Shown: piece by piece, positions 1 to 11,240 of the stretch
Numbering within the stretch: position 1 is the stretch's first letter
How the letters are laid out: each line of letters starts with the position of its first letter
Assembly: GCA_030704615.1 (NCBI GenBank)
Contig: CM060733.1
Location: 73,782,001-73,846,000 of the forward strand
Direction of reading: 5' to 3'
From: Takakia lepidozioides
Taxonomy: Eukaryota; Streptophyta; Takakiopsida; Takakiales; Takakiaceae
Length of the DNA: 64,000 nucleotides
Program-made: the position numbers and the translations under genes
The notes under the pieces: generated by a model
The model's database searches: none
What the model saw: only the letters and a program-made list of their open reading frames with translations
What the model was told of the DNA's origin: nothing

Positions 1-1535
1 CTTGAGCTGCCACTGAATGGTTATTCCATCATCATAAAACTGCCCTGGAAGTCCGAATTTAACACCAAAAAAACAGTGACATGTACAGCTCAAACAGTGT
101 GCGCAAATGCAAACTGTTTGAACTGCCATTGAATGGTTATTTCATACTCAGAAACGTGCCCTAAATGCCGAATTTCAATCGGAAAAAACACTTACGTGTT
201 CAACTCAAACAGTGTGCGCCAACGCACACTGTTTCAGCTGCCACTGAATGGTTATTTCATCATCATAAACGTGCCCTGGAAGTCCGAATTTAACACCAAG
301 AAACAGTGACATGTACAGCTCAAACATTGTGCGCCAACGCAGACTGTTTGAGTGCCACTGAATGGTTATTTCAATCTCATAAACCCGCCCGGAAGTCCGA
401 ATTTAACACCAAAAAAGGAGTGACATGTACAGCTCCAACAGTGTGCGCCAATGCACACTGTTTGAGTTGCCACTGAATGGTTATTTCATCCTCAGAAACG
501 TGCCTAAATGCCGAATTTAAACACCAAAAAAACAGTGACATGTTCAGCTGAAACAGTGTGCGCCAATGCACACTGTTTGAGCTGCCACTGAATGGTTATT
601 TCATCCTCAGAACCGTGCCTAAATGCCGAATTTAAACCGGAAGAAAAACACTTAAATGTAGAGCTCAAACAGTGTGCGTTGGCGCACAGTTTGAGCTGCC
701 ACTGAATGGTTATTTCATCCTCGAAACGTGCCCTAAATGCCGAATTTTACACCAAAAAACACTTACATGTTCAGCTCAAACAGTGTGCGCCAACGCACAC
801 TACTTGAGCTGCCACTGAATGGTTATTTCATCATCATAAAACTACCCTGGAAGTCCGAATTTAACACCAAAAAACCAGTGACATGTACAGCTCAAACAGT
901 GTGCGCCAACGCACACTGTTTGAACTGCCACTGAATGGTTATTTCATACTCAGAAACGTGCCCTAAATGCCGAATTTAAACCGGAAAAACACTTAAATGT
1001 AGAGCTCAAACAGTGTGCGCCAACGCACACTGAATGAGCTGCCACTGAATGGTTATTTCCTCATCATAAACTGCCCTAAATTCCGAATTTTAACACCAAA
1101 AAAAACACTTACATGTTCAGCTCAAACAGTGTGCGCGAACGCACACTGAATGAGCTGCCACTGAATGGTTATTTCATCCTCAGAAACGTGCCCTAAATGA
1201 CGAATTTAAACACCAAAAAAACACTTACATGTTCAGCACAAACAGTGTGCGCCAACGCACATTGTTTGAGCTGCCACTGAATGGTTATTTCATCATCATA
1301 AACCTGCACTGGAAGTCCAAATTTAACACGAAAAAAACAGTGACATGTACAGCTCAAACAGTGTGCGTTGGCGCACACTGTTTGAGCTGCCACTGAATGG
1401 TTATTTCATCATCATAAACGGCCCTGGAAGTCGAATTTAACACCAAAAAAACAGTGACATGTAAGCTCAAACAGTGTGCGCCAACGCACACTGTTTGAGC
1501 TGCCACTGAATGGTTATTTCATCCTAGAAACCGTG
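1..1535. repeat. 115-bp satellite array, left block
   Basis: About 13 tandem monomers of roughly 115 bp. Each contains a hairpin with arms CAAACAGTGTGCG / CGCACACTGTTTG around a 4-nt loop, followed by a conserved stretch containing CCACTGAATGGTTATT. Two monomer flavours alternate irregularly: one with 'cagtgacatgtac' and 'cctggaagtccg', the other with 'cacttacatgttc' and 'ccctaaatgccg'. Short ORFs in this block are translations of the repeat and have no coding support. The block is interrupted at 1544 by element E1 and resumes at 16868. Confidence 0.95.
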
Positions 1536-1543
1536 CCCTAAAT
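1536..1543. repeat. Left target-site duplication of E1 (CCCTAAAT)
   Basis: The octamer CCCTAAAT directly precedes the E1 terminus and recurs directly after the other terminus at 16860-16867. It is part of the normal satellite monomer (ccctaaatgccgaa), so the right copy continues into the satellite and the left copy ends it. The duplication is 8 bp, or 9 bp with one mismatch, which fits Mutator-like or Zisupton-type transposases. Confidence 0.85.
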
Positions 1544-1665
1544 GGAGGTTTACTATTTCATGAGCAGAAACCATGAGCCATGAGCCATGAGCCATGAGCC
1601 ATGAGCCGCATGAGCCGCATGAGCGGTGAGCCGAAGTCTAAGATACGCGGATTTCATGAGCGGAC
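1544..1665 (+). repeat. E1 left terminal inverted repeat with CATGAGC heptamers
   Basis: The end reads GGAGGTTTACTATTTCATG, then a run of tandem heptamers (CATGAGC, then CATGAGCCG variants) to about 1630 and a further CATGAGCGG at 1653. It matches the reverse complement of the right end at 16752-16859 over the outer 20 bp with small gaps, and more loosely through the heptamer cluster. The same end, reversed, lies at 33535-33602 (E2). Tandem short motifs next to a terminus are typical transposase-binding sites. Confidence 0.85.
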
Positions 1666-2408
1666 TCCTCCAAATTTGGAAATGCGGCAGATTAAACAAG
1701 TATTAAAATAATAGTTTTTTATTTGACCTTGCCGTTTTTGGACGTTCCAGATCATGTAATGCGGCGAAGATATGTCGTCAGTAACAAGTCCGCTCATGGT
1801 TTTTAGATCCGCTCATGGAAATAAGTGACCGTGCAACGGGAAATCCAGTATACCACTGCAAAAGGACGTCGCATACTGGCCTGTATAGAGTATTCCGCGG
1901 TTTTACATGCCTTAACATTGGAATGAAGCTGACCCTTTTGCCGCGATTGAACCAATGGAGTCTGCACCAATACAGTCTGCAGTACTTCACAATTCTGTCT
2001 TCTTCGGGTATTCGGCGGGAAAGGTTTGCAACTGAACTGGGAAATAGGGTGCCGCATTAGGGTTCGCACGTGCGAAATTTCGGAGCGGTTTGGTGTTGGC
2101 GAAGGCCGCCTCTGGGGGTACCTACGACGATACTTGGAAATTCGGCGCCGCATTTCCTTGTCGGAGGTCGAATGAGGAAAGCAAGTTTTCGGAAAGCAGA
2201 AAAACATGAACCCTCCAACATACAAAAATACATGCACGTGGAAACAAGTGAACGATATAGTAATATCTTAGTTCGAGCAAAACAGGTTACTGGTAGGCAA
2301 GACATATGTCGGACCTTTCTGTGGCCAGAGTCTGAGGTACTGGCAGCAGTACAGTTCTACTATCCGAAAAGGATGGGCGTACCATTGTATGTGGACCGCA
2401 AGCCAAGC
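1666..2408. other. E1 left subterminal region, no gene
   Basis: About 740 bp between the terminus and the transposase stop codon. It contains two more reversed heptamers (TCCGCTCATGG at 1789 and 1808), an AT-rich stretch near 1695-1735 and a perfect G-box-centred palindrome at 2063-2076. The same segment occurs reversed at the right side of E2 (32702-33534), so it belongs to the family. ORFs here are not conserved between the copies. Confidence 0.6.
2063..2076. promoter_or_regulatory. G-box palindrome TTCGCACGTGCGAA
   Basis: A perfect 14-bp palindrome around CACGTG. The E2 copy keeps the 12-bp core TCGCACGTGCGA at 33095-33106, in the same position downstream of the transposase. CACGTG is the plant bHLH/bZIP G-box core. 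Its role here is not known. Confidence 0.4.
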
Positions 2409-5400
2409 TCACTGGTCCCCTGGATCCATATTCAGAAGAGTGTGAACCTCCTGGGGGCTCAACCCTGGTGCATGTATGAAGTGATGAGTTGTGGAATTAC
2501 AACGGAGTCTCTTTAGGTACACGTAGTACAAATGCTTGCAAGGGCAGTATGATGCCCCTTGTTCGCCATGATCTGGAAGTCGGTGCAATTGCAGGTGGGT
2601 AATTCTGAAATGGTGATGGTGTACACCTCATTGCGAACAGCTGAGCCCGCCGTGGCCATTGATACACACGCCCGAATCCTGGTGGGGGCACTTCTGTCGA
2701 GCTCTGGATTGTACAGTTCATCCGAAGTGCATTCCCCATCCTTGTCTCGTTCACTTTTGAGGGAGGTCGCCGTCTCTTCGGTTTCCCCCAACGGTGTGTA
2801 GGATGCTTAGAGCTGTCGTGTCCCATTGTTCTTGCTCTCACAGGGGTCGGTGGTGGAGGCTGTGGAAGCGGAAATGGTTGTCTGGGGACGTCAGTGCGCT
2901 GCACCATCCGAAATCCTGCGGCGGTAAGGGCGTCGGCCTCAACCTGACTCAGATCGCAGCCTGGTTCCACCGGCCACACCGGGGAGCCTCTGGCATTGTT
3001 TGTATGCCGTACTTGGGCTTTCCATACACGCAAGTCATAATGTCGTGCCTGCAGAACCAGAACTGGGTGGTTGTCGCCTCCGCAAACTTTGCATGGACAA
3101 ATCTTCCTGTAAAAGTAGGAGCAGGGACAGCCCCATCTGGATTCCTCCTTATCATCTCTAAACAACGTTGCCGTGTATCCACACCAATTGCGGAACACCT
3201 TCCTCGAAACGACGGCTTTGTGCGAGCAATTCTCCACTGTGAGGCAGACACAGTCGTCTCCACAATGGCTTGGCCATACTGCATAACAGCGGGCGGAATG
3301 TGGGGCAAGGGAGCGGTGGGAATTTGTTGCACGAAATCCCCGGTTGAAGGCGACGGCGATCTGGAATTTCTTGGGCTTCCACTGCTGGAAGACACATTGT
3401 GCGGCAACATGACGGGACCTCGAGGTGCTGTCCGAATGTTCCTGTCGGATCTCCAGGAATCCTCTTCGCACCCGGGTTCCTCTTCAATCCTCCGCCTGAC
3501 AGGGCGAGTCCGGACGTCCCCCTCTAGGTGTTCACCTCTGCGGTGCAGAGGCGTCCCTTTGATCTTCTCTCGCAATGCTGTCGCCCATTTCACTGGATTC
3601 TTGGACCTCGAAGCTGTTCGTACCAACAATTCCTCCCTGTCCGGCCCAAAGCCCCATTGTTTGCCGCTCAGGAACTTGTAGTACGTGGCTTGCTGCATGA
3701 TTGCTCTGTCGATGTCCTCCATTGTGGCCGTCACTACGTCCACCAGATGTGCGGCAGAAGACGCTCGCCAGGAGGAGTGGACCGATTCTGCCATATTCGT
3801 GTTCGGCATGTCCGTGTCGGAATCCAAGCACCGCTCCTAGAAGGACACAAACAATGGTGAGGGACCAATCGAAATGTCCGTAACAGAAAGACAAATGAAC
3901 GAAATTGACAGCAGCCTACCTCCCGCATGTACTGTCCGAACTGTCGATACCGAAAATGCCACCACCCCAACCAGCTGTGCAATGCTCCCAGATTGGTTGT
4001 CTCCACTGCACCTGACGTGTTCCACCAAGCCTCGATGATAGCAAACTTTACCTCCGCGTCATCAAATGTGGGTGCATCCTTCCACGCCGTACAAAGGACA
4101 CGGTGTTCAACCTGGAATGAGCTAGCAAAAATTTGGTAGTGTAGTGGGATAGACTCTGCATCCAATGGAATCCACAGGATCTCTCTTTCCCCTCCATTGG
4201 AACATTGGGTCCTCACCGTACACACGCCGCACCGCTGCCCAGTTGGCCTGAGCGTTGTCTGCCATGAATCCCCTGAAATTGGGCTCTGGCAATCCCGCCC
4301 TTGCCATCTGCTCGTTTATGCCCTCCCACAGATGCATCTCGGACTGTGTGTCCTCCCCTTTCATCTCGCAGATTGCAATCGTCATGAGCCTCTTGGAGTG
4401 ATAGTCATAAACATGCGCACCCATAGTCACCCACTGATGGTTTGTAATTCGCTTGATGTGATCAAACATCACCCAAGCATTCGACAAGTTTCCAGTTGTC
4501 ATACGAGTGACCAAGTCGACTCCACTCCCAGGCCTACACGTCGACATTTTGAAAATGTAACAACGATCGGATTGCTGCCTTGCCCTGGAAACCTGCTACC
4601 TTGGATGTAGTCATATCCAGTCATTCGTTTCACCTCCAGGATTGAGTACATGTCCGACCCCCTGCCGAACTCCTGCTTGCAAGATACGATGTGATTCCGC
4701 ACATTCGGACTACAAACGTGCGAGACGGACTCCAAGAGGTCACGCATCTCGTCTTCGGTCAAGGGCTCTCGGTCGGAACCATCTTCAGACATGATTTTGC
4801 CAAGAGCAATCTTGTGGGCTGCCTTCAGCTGAATCTGCTTTGGTCTGGCTCCGGGGCTCAATTTCACCTCCTCTTTTATGATGTCGTGTGCTTCCTGCAC
4901 AGCCTCACGCATGTTGCCTCTCGCCAAGGGGTGGCAGTGGACCCCAACGTGTATGCAAGCTCTAGTCAAGTCCGGGAGCAAATGGATTACGTAATATTGC
5001 TTGGCTCTGCACATGGACATGCACGTCGGTGGTTCTTTGCAATGTGCACACTTGAAAGAACCCGCAGGAGCTTGGCTGGAGACAATGAATGGATGATGCG
5101 TTGTGCCAGTCCAATCCGTCTCGTTTCTCCGCCCTCCTTTGGAGAGAAAGTGGAAGCAGGTGGGATTGAGGCACCTCAGCTTCCCCGCACAGAGGACATA
5201 TCGTACACGAACACCATCAGCAATTTTCGTGCTACTGGTCTTCGTCACACACCAGGGGTGTCCGTCATGCTTTCGATCCATGTCTGTTAACATCCCGGAG
5301 GCTTTCTTTGACGAAGAAACAGGTGGAAACTCGAAGATGACATTGCCATCGACTTCGGGAGGCAGAAAAGTTACCTTTCTGACTGGGAATTTGGCATAGT

Positions 5401-6225
5401 CGAGAGCAGCCAGCTCGGAGCGAGAACCATCGAGGTGATGTTGTCGTAGGAGCTGCACAATGGACCGGGTTGGAGTTATGCTGAGGGCACATGCGTAGCA
5501 CCTACAGAGACGTCCATGCCGGATTTGAACGACCGTGTGGAGGACATGGGTACCTCAATGCAATCATCTTCCTCGTCGGAAATGTCGAATACGTCCACAC
5601 GAGAAGCTATGGAGGGTCTTGACGGTCCAGGTCGGGAATGATTATCGTTGCATACCTCTCTGTTGGCAGTGGCCGCCTCTCGGTTTCCGGACTCCTTTGT
5701 GGATGGTGTGGGCAGCGACTGATTCGGAAAGGGAATGGGCATTCCCACAGCTCGGTACAGGATGGTGTCTGACGGGGGAACGTGCCATTCGATTCCGCAA
5801 CCTCCGTCGTTACCTAGCACGACAATGGTCTCGTCAACCTGTCCAGGAACATCCTTCCTTTCTTCTTCCAAATAAACTGTGCCCGGTTTGAGCTTGAATT
5901 TGGAACAAAGGTAAGTTTCAGTCACTCTGCAAAGTCCTCCCTCGTTTGGGATCCAGGCTCTCCCAAGTTGCGGAGGACAGCAAACTATAGCGTAGGAATT
6001 CGGAGCCATCGAACACCGCACGGAGTTGGCAAGTGCGAGGTTCAGTATAGCGACAGACCAAGGCTCACAGGCACCATCTAAGTGGATCTGCGGAGTCCAT
6101 CGACGATTGGAAGTCGCACATTGAAGTGGAAAGTATTGTTTCAAGCTACATGCATGAAGGTGGGAGGTTTGATTCCATAGCCAGTGAGTAGGACAATGAT
6201 GGCCGATTCGGCGACGAAATAACAT
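2409..6225 (-). pseudogene. E1 SWIM-domain DDE transposase (frameshifted)
   Basis: Homologous along its length to the E4 transposase at 53279-56443, and read on the minus strand toward the left terminus. The N-terminal part (5476-6225), the zinc-binding middle (4499-5458), the MADNAQANW catalytic block (4122-4547) and the C-terminal exon (2409-3836) lie in different frames. Single-base differences from E4 occur near 5490, 4575 and 4200. A GT-AG intron of 83 bp lies at 3837-3919, exactly where E4 has one. The C-terminal SWIM motif begins CNCTDF, but a one-base loss in a G run near 2545 shifts the frame before the CPCKH half; E2 keeps that half. The family resembles Mutator-like transposases common in plant genomes. 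This copy should not make full-length protein. Confidence 0.85.
3837..3919 (-). other. Conserved 83-bp intron of the E1 transposase
   Basis: On the minus strand the intron runs from a GTAGGC donor to a CTTCTAG acceptor, between the exon that ends in ...QYMRE and the one that starts ERCLDSD. E4 has the same intron at 55589-55671, and the divergent transposase has a 130-bp intron at the same protein position (33776-33905). It is therefore an ancestral intron and supports a eukaryotic, spliced gene. Confidence 0.8.
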
Positions 6226-6429
6226 CTCCTGACAGTTTCTCCTGAGGGTGGATCCAGCAGTATTCTCGGTGCAGACAGGAACGTTCGCACTGACAAGTGC
6301 CAGGACTCTGGTTAAAACGGTCAGACAACCAAGTTGTGCTCATCAAGACTGGCCGCAATTGTGTTGTTTCGGAACAATGCAACCCATTGAGGTTCCAGAT
6401 TTCCCGTCCCGAGTGATTCTTTCGATTGC

Positions 6430-8046
6430 TGGTGGACGGAAATACGGCGCCGCATTTCCGTATTGCATCTTGTCATGCACCAGAGCGACGGAAATGCGGC
6501 ACCGAGTTTCCGTCCGGGGGAAACCTTTATACTCTCCAGAACGGAAATGCGGTAACGCATTTCCATCCAGCAAGCACGGTATGTGAAGGTCGAACGGAAA
6601 TGCGGTACCGCATTTCCGTTCTGATTGAGATTTATGAACAACGGGAACAGAAATGCGGCACCGCATTTCCGTCCGAGTCGCACTTTTCCGACATTTCAGA
6701 ACGGAAATGCGGCGCCGCATTTCCATTTGTATCTGATGCATGGAGCTGAGGGATAGAAATGCTGCAGCACATTTCCGTCCTTAAAAGACATTCATACTCT
6801 CGAGAACGGAAATGCGGTACCGCATTTTCATTCAACAAGCACGGTATGTGAAGGTGGAACGGAAATGCGGTACCGCATTTCCGTTCTGATTGAGAATTAT
6901 GAACAACGGGAACAGAAATGCGGCACCGCATTTCCGTCCGAGTCGCACTTTTCGACATTCCAGAACGGAAATGCGGCGCCGCATTTCCATTTTGTATCTG
7001 ATGCATGGAGCCGAGTAAGATTCCGACAGCTTCATACAGCGCAATTCCGACCGGTTGAGACATTCACACTATCCAGAACGGAAATGCGGCACCGCATTTC
7101 CGTTCTGACTGAAAATCGTGAACCATCTGAACTGAAATGCGGCACCGTATTTCCATCCGAGTCGCACCTACCATCATTCCAGAACGGAAATGCGGTACCG
7201 CATTTCCGTTCTGACTGAAAATCGTGAACCATCGGAACTGAAATGCGGCAGCGCATTTCCATCCGAGTCGCACCTCCCAACATTCCAGAACGGAATGTAT
7301 TAGATTTAAAAGGGAAATGCGGCACCGCATTTCCGTTCTGATGAAATATCCTGAAACATCGGAATTGAAATGCGGTACCGCATTTCCGTCGGAGTCCCAC
7401 CATCCGACATTCCAAAACGGAAATGCGGCACCGCATTTCCGTTTTGTATGTGAGGCATGGAGCTGTGGAACGAAAATGCGGGAAGGCATTTCCGCCAGCG
7501 TCAGACGTTAATACTCTACAGAACGGAAATGCGGTACCGCATTTCCATTCTGACTGAAAATCGTGCGCAACGGGTACAGAAATGCGGCACCGCATTTCCG
7601 TTCGAGTCGCACCTTCCGACATTCTCGAACGGAAATGCGGCGCCGCATTTCCGTTTTGTATATTGGGCCTGGAGCTGTGCTACGGAAATGTGTTGCCGCA
7701 TTTCCATCCATGTGAGACCTTCAAACTTTCCAGACCGGAAATGCGACACCGCATTTCTGTCGAGGTGAGACCTCTATACTTTCCCGAACGGAAATGTGGC
7801 ACGGCATTTCCGTTCATCAACTAACGTATGTGAAGTGGGAACGGAAATGCGGCGCCGCATTTCCCTTCTGAATCTCATACATGGAGCTGTGGGACGGAAA
7901 TGCGGCACCGTATTTCCGTTCAACAACTAAGGTATGTGAAGGTGGAACGGAAATGCGGTGCCGCATTTTCTTCCAACAAGTACGGATGTGTAGCTTGAGT
8001 GATGGTACTTAACGGAAATGCGGCGCCGCATTCGCATTTTCGCTCC
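6430..8046. repeat. E1 palindrome array 1 (between divergent transposase and methyltransferase genes)
   Basis: Roughly thirty copies of a palindrome with arms GGAAATGCGG and CCGCATTTCC around a YR dinucleotide, spaced about 45-80 bp. A perfect 24-bp example is at 6860-6883. The linkers are themselves related ('gaccttcatactctcc', 'gtgaaccatcggaactg', 'gagtcgcacct'). The array fills the gap between the 5' ends of two divergent genes, where a shared promoter is expected. ORFs in all six frames here only read the palindrome, giving recurring NAAPHF or MRRRIS peptides. Confidence 0.95.
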
Positions 8047-8384
8047 AACTGATCAGACGCTGGGACGGAAATACCTTGAAATGTGAACACGTGGAGCAAC
8101 GGAATTGCTGCACATGTCGGCACTCTATCTGACTGAAGGGGCATGAGGCGGCGCGGCCTGACCGTTGGATAATGATGTTTGTTTTTCGGACGGCAGGCGT
8201 ACCCTGAACGATTCGAATTTCGTAATGACGCAAACTCCACGAGGAGACACTTTCGTCCAACCCTTTCGAACCCAAGTGGTGCATCACCGCCGTTTCATCT
8301 ACTTTTGTCGTGTCTCCTCAGTCACCCCTCTCGCGCCCTTTCCATCTGCACTCTTTGCCCCTTTTCCCTCTCTCTGTTCTTCTT
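8047..8384. other. Upstream region of the E1 ParB-methyltransferase gene
   Basis: About 340 bp between the last palindrome and the first candidate start codon. It is conserved in E3 (36691-37002) and, reversed, in E4 (51040-51380), including 'gaacacgtggagcaacgg' with a CACGTG core and 'gaccgttggataatgatg'. The conservation and position suggest promoter or 5' UTR. I see no clear TATA box. Confidence 0.45.
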
Positions 8385-9906
8385 ATGCTCGAACCTGAGA
8401 GGGGGGGAGTTCGTGCACCAGACAGGAGACCTCGTCGCAAGCTCCGGAAATTATACTTCGGACGTAGGCCAATGCCGAAGGGGAGGAAGCAGATGCGTCT
8501 ACAGGAGGAGATTGCCATCTCCGAGCAGCAGGCCACTCAGGCAACCCAGCCACCAGTGAGAGCTCCATGCGATCGGGCTGCGCGCAGCTGATCGAGCACC
8601 GAACCCCCCATTTTGCTTCTGTAATTCTTAGACTGAATGCTAGGAGACTTGAATGCAGAACATGTTTGCATGCCTAACAGGAAAGGTGGACGTGCTGGAG
8701 GGATCGCAGGAATCCGAAGAGCCGCAGGAAGAGTCCGAGGAGCTAGCTGCAGCACGTACACCCACCCGATCCCCGAGCGCGGGTATTCCTGCCGGGCCTA
8801 GCCCTCTGCGATTTAAAGACGCGTCTTCGAAGGGCAAGTTCAAAGTCCCAGAGATCGACTCGCGTTCTTCGATCATGGAGAATCGCCAGCAGGGGTCGGG
8901 CCTTCTCCAGCAAAGTCGAAGAAGAAGCAGCCCGTCCCTCTACTGGCTTCTGAACCGGCTCAGGCCGATTCACCCCCCCCAACGCGAATGAAGCAGCAGG
9001 GTAGAAGACAGATTCAATTGCAGCAGACACCTTCACCTGCAAGGATGAGGAAGCAGAAGGCAATCAGGGCGACGGACGAACAATCTCCCGCAAAACCGCT
9101 TCCACGAGCTGAAGCTCATTCCTGGAGGATTTCCCGCCTGCAGATGTTGGGGCCGACTCTGCTGCAGCGAAGGCAATGGGATCGACCGTTGATCTCGATT
9201 TGGTACCGGAGGAGGGTGCTGCCGCTCAACGTTCGCAGCAAGACCTCACCACCGATGAGCAAGCAGGCCCGGAGGAGGCCTCTGCAATGGCAGAATTGCC
9301 CGCAGACAGGCCCCAGAGTGCAGCTCCAGTTGAGGATGCTCCAGCTGCTCAGCCACTACCGGCACCTACAGACATGTCTCCGGAGGATTTCAAAAGTGCA
9401 GCGGATAAAATGTTGGAGGAGACACACAGTAGCATTGGCAGAGTTCTGGGCAGCAGGGTATTCCAGCGGACTCTTCGAATCCCACTCTGTCGCATGGTCT
9501 CCCTTCCCATCGTCAGGCAGGCCCTTCCCGGAGATGTGGATAAGCTCAAGTTCGCATTTCGAGAAGGGTACCGTCTGGGATCGGCAGCGTTTTACGTTTC
9601 CATTGAGAATGAGGACGGCGAAACCCGTGGACCCACTGCCGATGAATTGTCAACGTGGGATACCCACTGGCACACTCGCAACAACGAATTCGAGGCGACG
9701 CTGAAGGGTGATCCCGACTTCGGCCATATGTCGGGTAAAATGTTCTTTGTGTGGGACGGGAATCACCGACTTCTCGCCTGGTGGGAGTACATCAAGCAGA
9801 ACCATGCCAAGCACATTGGCTGGCATTACATGGTGGAGTGTGTCATCCTCAAGGTGAAGGCGGCAGACTCCTCCCTGCTCAAGAATGCCATGGCGGACCT
9901 CAACTC

Positions 9907-10018
9907 GTAAGATACTCATACCCTCCCTAGCACGTTCGAAATGCGGTGCCGCATTTCGGTTTCCATTCTGGTTTGTTTCCGTGCTTCCGTGTACTGAACT
10001 GGAGAGTGTGCCTTGCAG
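9907..10018 (+). other. Intron 1 of the E1 methyltransferase gene, carrying a palindrome
   Basis: A 112-bp GT-AG intron (GTAAGA donor, CCTTGCAG acceptor) with one full palindrome at 9937-9958. The E3 intron (38462-38573) has the same length and carries its palindrome at the same place. There the outer CG on each side is CA on the left and TG on the right, so symmetry is retained. Confidence 0.85.
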
Positions 10019-11094
10019 GGTCACTGAGAATGCGTACGTGCATACCCACATGGCACATATGCTGTACAGGGTGAGGAAAACTGGTCTCACTGATCCGCAG
10101 ATGTTTGCGGAAATGCTGGAGCCCGAGCTCATTCAGAAAGCCGTTGCAAAAACAGACCGGACATGGTATCGTCTCACTATGGATGGAATGGTGGAGGTGA
10201 TATACGAAGTAAGTCGTGCTCCAATTTCCCTCTGCTCATCCTTCCCCCATTTTAAGTAATGTTTCCACATGAATCGAATGTAACGCTTCTGCATGTTTTT
10301 GTTGGCAGTCAAACATCAAGCTGGATTTGGCCCATGCCAAACGCTTCTTCATGGAAAGTGAGGGGCAGGTCAAAACATTGCAGTCATTGACTGAGCACTT
10401 GAAGGAAGCCGGTGTCAAGTCCAGAACGAAATACAAGTCAAAGCTTGTGAAGCTGGTGGCAATTGCAGATCCGGCACTTGGAAAGGACTTCATCCCCGAG
10501 ATTGCAAAACACTATTCTCGGGCCATGCAGCCGACCATGCAATTGGAGAAACTGCATCACCTCTCAACGGCATGTGTGGAGGCGAAAGAGAAGGTGAGGT
10601 TTCAATGCACTGAAGTTCCTTCCTAGCAATAGCCACTCTCTTCCAGCTCCTGACATTGGATCGGAAATGGCAGACACGGTGGCTGTCGATCTGGAATGCA
10701 TCCGAGAGCATAAGGACAATGTGGTCTTTTCCACTCGAAGTTTCCGACCCTGCAGTGGATGTGTGGCTCAACCGTATGACTTGGTGGTTCCAGGTAATTC
10801 AAGGTACTTCCCCAGATTTGCTTTTCTGACATGAATTCCCTGAACTGCTACGTGACAATGGATTTGGGAATCGCAGGTAATGTCGAATGCGAAGGAGCAA
10901 GTCGTAATGCACACAAATTCGTTCGGCTTGTACGTCAAATGGGATGGAACACAGACATTGGAAGACTACGTGACACGTTTCAGATGTGCGTACAAGGACA
11001 ACCTTTTCGCCAGAGAGCTACAGACAGCAAGAAGGAGCGTGGAGTTTACACATCAGGAGGGAGCGGGGAAAGCTGCAATGCGAATTGTTTACAG

Positions 11095-11240
11095 GTGAAG
11101 CACAGCTGCCCTTGTATGCGAAGCCTGGTTACGAGGTTTGTCTCGGAAATGCGGCACCGCATTCGCATTTTATGTTTTCGGTGGCACTCTGCCAGTAGGT
11201 TGGTCTCAACTTTTGCTCACGCATGCTGACTGCCTTGCAG
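11095..11240 (+). other. Intron 5 of the E1 methyltransferase gene, carrying a palindrome
   Basis: A 146-bp GT-AG intron with a near-palindrome at 11145-11165 (GGAAATGCGG, CA, CCGCATTCG). It is followed by a second GCATTT. The E3 intron at 39043-39188 keeps it with one C-to-T change (CTGCATT). Confidence 0.8.

Noticed and set aside
1193-1393. Small ORFs in the satellite
   Set aside because: Identical peptides recur with the monomer; no independent coding evidence.
2794-3681. 295-codon plus-strand ORF
   Set aside because: It is antisense to the transposase C-terminal exon, which has motif and intron support.
6343-7622. Long ORFs on both strands across the palindrome arrays, giving repeated NAAPHF / MRRRIS peptides
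   Set aside because: The peptides are translations of the palindrome in different frames and appear equally on both strands. They are not proteins.
6430-8046. CRISPR-like array (regular short repeats with spacers)
   Set aside because: Repeats are palindromic and variable, the spacers are mutually related linkers, and the context is a eukaryotic transposon with introns.
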